Below, piece after piece: positions 51,424 through 55,943 of a stretch of DNA of 55,943 nt. This DNA is from Propionibacterium sp. (GTDB lineage Bacteria > Actinomycetota > Actinomycetes > Propionibacteriales > Propionibacteriaceae). Positions within the stretch are counted from its first letter, which is position 1. Every line of letters starts with the position of its first letter. The stretch spans positions 1-55,943 of the forward strand of contig DUOB01000045.1 of assembly GCA_012839035.1 (NCBI GenBank), written 5' to 3'. Position numbers and translations under genes: made by a program. The notes under the pieces are model-generated. The model ran no database searches. It was not told the origin of the DNA and was given only the letters and a program-made list of their open reading frames with translations.

Positions 51424-51679
51424 AATCGGGCCACCAAGATGGCCCTCAGCTGCCGGTAGGCGTCAGCTAGCTCACGGCCAAGTCCTGGCTCTCCCGCGTC
51501 GCGTGGACGGCGAGGATCGCGCCCAGGGCGACGAAGTCGGGCAGGGTGTCGTCGATCCGGGCCAGGGCGATCTCGGCAGTCAGCAGGTGCAGCAGCCCGA
51601 CCCATTGGGGCAGGACGACCGAACTGGCGGGTTCAAGCGCGGCTTGCAGGTGAGTCCAACCGCGACGAGACGGCGGCAT
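51424..51679 (-). pseudogene. Small phage ORF and frame-shifted start of the MuF gene
   Basis: A 70-codon frame (LLTAEIALARIDDTLPDFV, then ATRESQDLAVS) ends at 51467, and a different frame continues ELADAYRQLRAILVAR, which reads like the start of MuF before switching to the frame of the downstream gene. At least one indel near 51425 separates them. No portal gene follows; the chromosome (cysteine desulfurase) begins within 22 bases. Confidence 0.55.
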
Positions 51680-51700
51680 CTGCAGGGGCTGACGGGAAGG

Positions 51701-52825
51701 TCAGGCGCTTGTCGCGTGCGTGGCTTCGATGAGTGCGCGGGCGGCCTGTTCGATCTCGGCGTCGGTGGTCGAGCGGCCCACGGACAGGCGCAATGCACCC
51801 AAGGCGTCATCGGGCTGGAATCCCATGGCGAGGAGCGCGGTTCCTGGGGTGTGTACGCCGGAGTGGCAGGCGCTTCCGGTCGAAGCGGCGACTCCTGGTG
51901 CCGCAGCCAGGACGTCGGCCCCGAGCACACCGGGCACCGCCACCATCAGGGTGTTCGGGAGTGTCTCCGTGCGCGGACTGACCCGGATCAGCCCGGGCAG
52001 CCCTGCCGCCAGTCGCTCCCACAGCAATTCACGGAGGGCCACCTGACGCTCGGCTTCGGCCTCCAGCAAGTCGCGGGCCAATTCCGCGGCGGCACCCAAA
52101 CCCACGATCCCCGCCACGTTCTCGGTGCCGGGTCGAATGCCGCCCTCCTGCCCGGCGCCGCGCAGGACGGGGGAGAGGGCGGTGCCCTGCCGGATATAGA
52201 GCGCGCCGACGCCCTTGGGCGCATAGAGCTTGTGGCCGGCGATGCTGAGCAGGTCGACTCCGAGTTCGTCGACCCGCACAGGCACTTTGCCGACGGCCTG
52301 CGCGGCGTCTGCGTGGGCAACTCCACCGGCGGCGTGCACAGCGTGGGCGAACTCCGTCACGGGCTGGAGGGTGCCCACCTCGTTGTGGGCCAGGATCAGC
52401 GTGCCGACCCCGACCGGTCCTGAGGGAAAGGCTGCGAGATCGACCCGGGCCTCGCCATCGACCGGAAGCTCATTGACCCGCCAGTTGTGGGCCGCCCGCA
52501 GATGTGCCAGTGGGGCGACGGTGGCGGGATGTTCGATCGCTGACGTCACAGCAACACGGGTGGTGGCGACCGCCGCCGCGCCGCGGATCGCCAGATTGTT
52601 CGACTCCGTGCCGCCGCCGGTGAAGGTGATCTCGTCCGGGGCTGCGCCCAGGAGCTCCGCGACCTGCGTGCGTGCGTGATCGATCGCCGCGCGAGCCCGG
52701 AGTCCTTGTGGGGTGGCGCTCGAGGGATTCCCGAATTCGCTCGTCAGGTGGGGCCACATGGCCTCCGCGACTTCGGTCGCGACAGGGGTGGTCGCGTTGT
52801 GATCCAGGTAGATCGTGTCGGACAC
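51701..52825 (-). CDS. Cysteine desulfurase (NifS/IscS class)
   Basis: 374 residues, PLP fold type I. K199 in SIAGHKLYAPKG binds PLP, C320 in STGSACHSG is the sulfur-carrying Cys, and H99 lies in AIEHPATV. It takes sulfur from cysteine for Fe-S or tRNA thiolation (in many actinobacteria the mnmA partner follows; not seen here). The gene ends about 22 bases from the prophage boundary. ATG start after an ATGACAGGAGC-type leader. Confidence 0.93.
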   Translation of the reverse strand: MSDTIYLDHNATTPVATEVAEAMWPHLTSEFGNPSSATPQGLRARAAIDHARTQVAELLGAAPDEITFTGGGTESNNLAIRGAAAVATTRVAVTSAIEHPATVAPLAHLRAAHNWRVNELPVDGEARVDLAAFPSGPVGVGTLILAHNEVGTLQPVTEFAHAVHAAGGVAHADAAQAVGKVPVRVDELGVDLLSIAGHKLYAPKGVGALYIRQGTALSPVLRGAGQEGGIRPGTENVAGIVGLGAAAELARDLLEAEAERQVALRELLWERLAAGLPGLIRVSPRTETLPNTLMVAVPGVLGADVLAAAPGVAASTGSACHSGVHTPGTALLAMGFQPDDALGALRLSVGRSTTDAEIEQAARALIEATHATSA

Positions 52826-53026
52826 GGCGGCGCTCCTGTCATGCGGGAACAGTCAGGTTAGCGAGCCCGCAGTGACGACCGGGATGCTGCCCCAAAAAGT
52901 GAGGGTTTTCCCGTGCGCGGCACGATTCGGGCGTTTCCGGCGCCCGATTGGCATAGTTAGCAGCAGTTGTTAACGAACTTTCTCAGCACCACTCAGCTAC
53001 TTCTCTGCACCCCAAGGACGGTCATC

Positions 53027-53410
53027 TTGAGCAACTTCAGCATTCCGACTATCGGCCTCGCACCGGCATGGATCAACTCGATGCTGCAGGCCTCGACCAA
53101 GGCTGCGACCATCGCGTTCACTGCTCAGCAGGTCATCGGACTGCGTCTGTCGATGCTCGCGATGAACGGCAACACCTCGACCAATCGCAGGGAGATCGAG
53201 CGGATGTTCACCGAGAAGATGGAAGCGGTCAACGAGTCCGGCCGCGTGCTGTTCGAGCTGGCCGGTGCCATGGCTCAGGCGTGGCCGACGATGTTCTTCG
53301 ATCCGAAGGCCGCCGAGCGCATGCTCAACCGCGCTGCCAAGGCCAGCGACCGGGCACTGACCCCGTTCTCGCGGCGCGTGACTGCCAATCAGAAGCGTCT
53401 CAGCCACTGA
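53027..53410 (+). CDS. Phasin-like small protein
   Basis: 127 residues, mostly amphipathic helix (SMLQASTKAATIAFTAQQ, REIERMFTEKMEAVNES). The pattern resembles phasin-family granule-coating proteins (PhaP type), but this is a loose match. TTG start with AAGGA eight bases upstream; further upstream in-frame codons have no support. The 200-base upstream region, shared with the divergent desulfurase, has GTTAG...GTTAAC repeats near 52955-52975. Confidence 0.6.
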   Translation: MSNFSIPTIGLAPAWINSMLQASTKAATIAFTAQQVIGLRLSMLAMNGNTSTNRREIERMFTEKMEAVNESGRVLFELAGAMAQAWPTMFFDPKAAERMLNRAAKASDRALTPFSRRVTANQKRLSH

Positions 53411-53486
53411 CGCTTCCCCTGAACGCGGCCCACGTCGGGCGGGTCCTCGAACCCCGGCGTGGGCCGTATCAATTCCGGGATCGCGT

Positions 53487-54092
53487 CTAGATCCAGCCCC
53501 GGTCGGCAGCGATGCGTACGGCTTCATGCCGGTTGGTCGCCCCGAGCTTGGCGACCGCAGCGGACAGATAGTTGCGTACCGTCCCCTTCGACAACGAGGC
53601 TCGCGTGGCGATCTCCTCGACCGGGGCGCCGTCGCGTGCGTACGCCAGCACATCCGCCTCGCGCGGCGACAGCGGGGAATCCCCGGCGCCGATCGCCTCG
53701 GCCGCGAGCTCGGGATCCACATGCCGGCCCCCAGCGGCCACCGTGCGCACCACCCCGGCGAGCGTGGCCGCCGACACCGTCTTGGGCAGGAACCCGCGTA
53801 CGCCAGCAGCCAGGGCGGACTTCAGATAGCCCGGACGCCCGTGCGAGGTCACGATGATGCAGCGGCACTCGGGCAGATCCACGGCGAGCCGGCGCGCTAC
53901 TTCGATGCCGTCCGGCTCCGGCATCTGCAGATCCAGCAGCGCGACATCGGGGCGATGTTTCATCGCCGCGGCCAAGGACTCCGGCCCGGACGCGGTACGG
54001 GCGACGACCTCGATGTCGTCCTCGAGCGAGAGCAGTCCCGCGAGGGCGTCGCGGATGAGGTTCTCGTCGTCGGCGAGCAGCACACGGATCAT
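53487..54092 (-). CDS. NarL/LuxR-type response regulator
   Basis: 201 residues. Receiver domain with D8-D9, phospho-acceptor D54 in VALLDLQMPEPDG, and K104 in FLPKTVSAATLA. LuxR helix-turn-helix at the C-terminus (LSPREADVLAYARDGAPVEE, SKGTVRNYLSAAVAKL). Its ATG overlaps the kinase stop (ATGA). It should be phosphorylated by that kinase and act on genes not identifiable here, possibly the upstream CPBP gene. Confidence 0.93.
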   Translation of the reverse strand: MIRVLLADDENLIRDALAGLLSLEDDIEVVARTASGPESLAAAMKHRPDVALLDLQMPEPDGIEVARRLAVDLPECRCIIVTSHGRPGYLKSALAAGVRGFLPKTVSAATLAGVVRTVAAGGRHVDPELAAEAIGAGDSPLSPREADVLAYARDGAPVEEIATRASLSKGTVRNYLSAAVAKLGATNRHEAVRIAADRGWI

Positions 54093-55261
54093 GCCGGAGC
54101 CTCCTGTGGGATCGGGATGGACGCGGTGAGCAGGAACCAGCCACCGTCGTGTTCGTACTCCACCGAACCGCCGACGGCCTGCAACCGTGCGGCCATGGAG
54201 GCGAGTCCGGTGCCGGTCGATTCCGCGGAGGGTCCGCTCGCACCATCGTTGGTCAGGGTCACCGCGATCTCGTCATCCTCGATCGCCGTGGTGATGCTCA
54301 CCTGTGTGGCACGGGAATGGCGCAGCACGTTGGTGACCCCTTCGCGGATGACCCAGGCGAGCGTCTCGGCGTACTCCTCCGGAACATCGCCACCCGCGAT
54401 CACGACGCGGATCCCAGCAGAGGTGAGCAGCGCCCGTGCGCCCTCGATCTCATCTCCCCAGCTGGCCTGGCGCTCCCCGCGCACGACCCGGCGTACCTCC
54501 GCTCCCGCGGTGTTCGCGATCTGCCGAATCTGCGCCATCTCGTCGGCGGCCCGCTCATGTTGTCCGCGGCGGGTGAGCTCGGATGCGAGTTCGGATTTCA
54601 CCGAGATGGTGGCGAGGGTACGCCCGAACACGTCATGCAGGTCACGCGAGATCCGGAGCCGCTCCTCGGCGACCGACAGCTCCGCAGCGGTCTCCTTGGC
54701 ATCCTGCAGCTGGCGCAGCACCCGCAACATCCAGCCGCTGGACCATGCGGCCCAGATGAAGACCAGGAAAAGGATCAGGGCCACGATCGACTGGGGGACA
54801 CCGAGGAGGATCAGCAGGCCGCAGCCGACGATGGCGACGACACTCACGATCGTGGCCCTTCGGATCGTGAACGCCGGGCTGATGGCCGAGACGGCGCACG
54901 CGGCGGGGATGATCGCGAGCACGATTCCACCCGGAATCCCCCAGAGGAACCAGAGCATGCCGGCGGTCAGCGCCACCACTGCCGCGATCCATCCGACAAT
55001 GAAGCGCCGAGTGATGGGGGGCCGATCCCGCATCACTCGGTCGAGGCTGTGTCGGGCCACCATGATATTGAAGACGGTCACCACAACAGACAGGGCGAAC
55101 AGTGGGAGGGCCCGGAGGAACGTGAACCCGTTCGACGAGGCACCAACCGTCAACCCACCCATCTGCACCAGCAGAGAGGCCATGAGGACATACAGCGACC
55201 AGCGCACGTAGAGCTCGAACCTACGTGCGCTGATCACCGGTGATTCGTGCATCGGCGTCAT
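54089..55261 (-). CDS. NarL-type sensor histidine kinase (HisKA_3)
   Basis: 390 residues. About six membrane spans in the first 190 residues, then a dimerization/phospho-acceptor helix with ISRDLHDVFGRTL (the H is phosphorylated), and an ATPase with IREGVTNVLRHSRAT and STGTGLASMAARL. No large sensor domain; the signal is probably in the membrane. The ATG overlaps the CPBP gene stop (ATGA), so protease, kinase and regulator are one operon. Confidence 0.92.
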   Translation of the reverse strand: MTPMHESPVISARRFELYVRWSLYVLMASLLVQMGGLTVGASSNGFTFLRALPLFALSVVVTVFNIMVARHSLDRVMRDRPPITRRFIVGWIAAVVALTAGMLWFLWGIPGGIVLAIIPAACAVSAISPAFTIRRATIVSVVAIVGCGLLILLGVPQSIVALILFLVFIWAAWSSGWMLRVLRQLQDAKETAAELSVAEERLRISRDLHDVFGRTLATISVKSELASELTRRGQHERAADEMAQIRQIANTAGAEVRRVVRGERQASWGDEIEGARALLTSAGIRVVIAGGDVPEEYAETLAWVIREGVTNVLRHSRATQVSITTAIEDDEIAVTLTNDGASGPSAESTGTGLASMAARLQAVGGSVEYEHDGGWFLLTASIPIPQEAPA

Positions 55262-55943
55262 TCTGCCAGGGTGACCGTCCCGGTGGGGCGGGTGAGCGGC
55301 TGCTCGGGCGTGGGAGGGGAGACGGCCGGACGCGGCGTACGCCACCAGACGATCGCCGCGATCGCCAGCAGCAGGGCGCACGGAATGAGCATCGCGGCGG
55401 AGGCCACTCCCACGGAGCGGTCGAGACCGGCGTTGATGTCCTGGCGAAGCGCCACCGTGACGATGAAGGCGATCGCGTTGTTGACGGCATGCAGCACGAC
55501 CGCGGCCTCGAGCCCGCCGGTGCGCCACGTGATGACGGCGAGCGCGGTGCCGAACGTGAAGTAGTAGACGTTCAGCCACGGATCCAGCGCGAAGTGGGCG
55601 ACCATGAACAGCAGGCTGCTGACGACGATCCCGAGCACCAGCCCGGCCCGGGGCCCGCGCCCCCAGCTGGCGGCGATGCGGAACGCGAGCCCGCGGAAGG
55701 CATACTCCTCACCCATCGCCTGCAGCGGCACCAGCGTGAGCGCCATCACCAGGAACGCGAGGGCGTCGCCCGCGGCGTACTCCATCGTCGGCTGCGGCAA
55801 CAACATCGGGAACGGGATCTGCAGGAGCGCCCAGAGGGGGATGATGATCGCCAGCGTGCGGCCGAAGAGGCCCCAGCGGAACCGCGAGATCACCGAGTGC
55901 AGCGAGACCGCCGGGACCTTGAAGAACCACTTCTGCAGCAGCA
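55258..55943 (-). CDS. CPBP-family intramembrane metalloprotease, cut by window end
   Basis: At least 228 residues; the start lies beyond the window. The CPBP motifs are EEYAFRG (EExxxR), FMVAHFALD and HAVNN, in a set of membrane helices. CPBP proteins process prenylated or bacteriocin-related substrates or give self-immunity. The frame is open to the window edge (LLQKWFFKVPAVSL precedes the internal GTG), so a start inside the window is not supported. Coupled to the kinase gene. Confidence 0.87.
   Translation of the reverse strand, partial: LLQKWFFKVPAVSLHSVISRFRWGLFGRTLAIIIPLWALLQIPFPMLLPQPTMEYAAGDALAFLVMALTLVPLQAMGEEYAFRGLAFRIAASWGRGPRAGLVLGIVVSSLLFMVAHFALDPWLNVYYFTFGTALAVITWRTGGLEAAVVLHAVNNAIAFIVTVALRQDINAGLDRSVGVASAAMLIPCALLLAIAAIVWWRTPRPAVSPPTPEQPLTRPTGTVTLAE

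Larger units (their letters stand above)
48127..51700 (-). mobile_element. Decayed prophage remnant (head genes)
   Basis: Between att copy 2 and the cysteine desulfurase, reading mostly on the minus strand: a 70-residue ORF, broken N-terminal MuF codons, MuF-EndoU, immunity candidate, terminator, scaffold, frameshifted capsid, a plus-strand lipoprotein and a 62-residue protein. Terminase, portal, tail and lysis genes are missing. No third att copy was found near 51.7 kb. Confidence 0.8.

Noticed and set aside
1..55943. CRISPR array or intact insertion sequence
   Set aside because: No regularly spaced repeats with unique spacers, no cas gene and no transposase were seen.

Overview
The window is GC-rich actinobacterial DNA with many GTG/TTG starts and many ATGA/GTGA stop-start overlaps. 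The order fasR-fabD-fabH-acpP-fabF-accD, the nearby aceE-DUF3052-ahpE group, a MoxR/DUF58/VWA operon, two GT87 mannosyltransferase-like genes, DUF3145 and DUF3052 all point to Actinomycetota. The Propionibacteriales (a Propionibacteriaceae-like organism) is my best guess, but the genus cannot be read from the sequence.

Layout. 1-11.1 kb: the end of a surface-polysaccharide locus, with an initiating sugar-phosphate transferase, three GT4-like glycosyltransferases, a polymerase-like membrane protein, a Wzx-type flippase, a Tat-exported glycoside-hydrolase-like protein and a membrane-anchored parallel beta-helix protein. 11.1-15.2 kb: an Eis-like acetyltransferase, an ABC exporter, a DUF4230 protein and a CAU-anticodon tRNA. 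15.2-19.5 kb (minus): membrane protein, HAD phosphatase and two GT87 transferases, all overlapping. 19.6-25.0 kb: MoxR, DUF58, VWA, VWA, YggS, DUF3145. 25.0-26.9 kb: a deletion scar joining the 3' half of a YuiF-type antiporter to the last codons of an ECF sigma factor, followed by the sigma factor's CU044_5270 partner. 27.0-27.6 kb: a VapBC-type toxin-antitoxin pair. 27.6-34.4 kb: the fatty-acid synthase type II operon with its FasR-like regulator and a candidate operator. 34.5-40.3 kb: a zinc-ribbon/beta-propeller protein, a PHP hydrolase, an ABC-2 exporter and a DUF559 protein. 40.3-44.5 kb: aceE, a small overlapping gene, DUF3052 and an AhpE-type peroxiredoxin.

44.5-51.7 kb is prophage-derived. 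tRNA-Val(UAC) carries a 48-bp attachment sequence repeated (47/48) 3.5 kb downstream. Between the two copies lies a compact lysogeny module: repressor-like protein, lipoprotein, ImmA/IrrE peptidase, 57-residue protein and tyrosine integrase. Beyond the second copy are decayed head genes on the minus strand: a small ORF, a MuF-type minor head protein carrying a C-terminal EndoU-like nuclease domain, a MafI-like candidate immunity gene, a terminator, a scaffold protein and a frameshifted capsid gene. The MuF-EndoU/immunity pair inside a dying prophage is the most interesting system in the window. Because the second att copy sits between late-gene remnants and int, as attP does in a phage genome, two tandem prophages that later suffered deletions are a plausible origin.

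51.7-55.9 kb: a cysteine desulfurase, a phasin-like protein, a NarL-type two-component system and a CPBP intramembrane protease cut by the window end.

All family names are from reading the sequence by eye. No database search or structure prediction was run.
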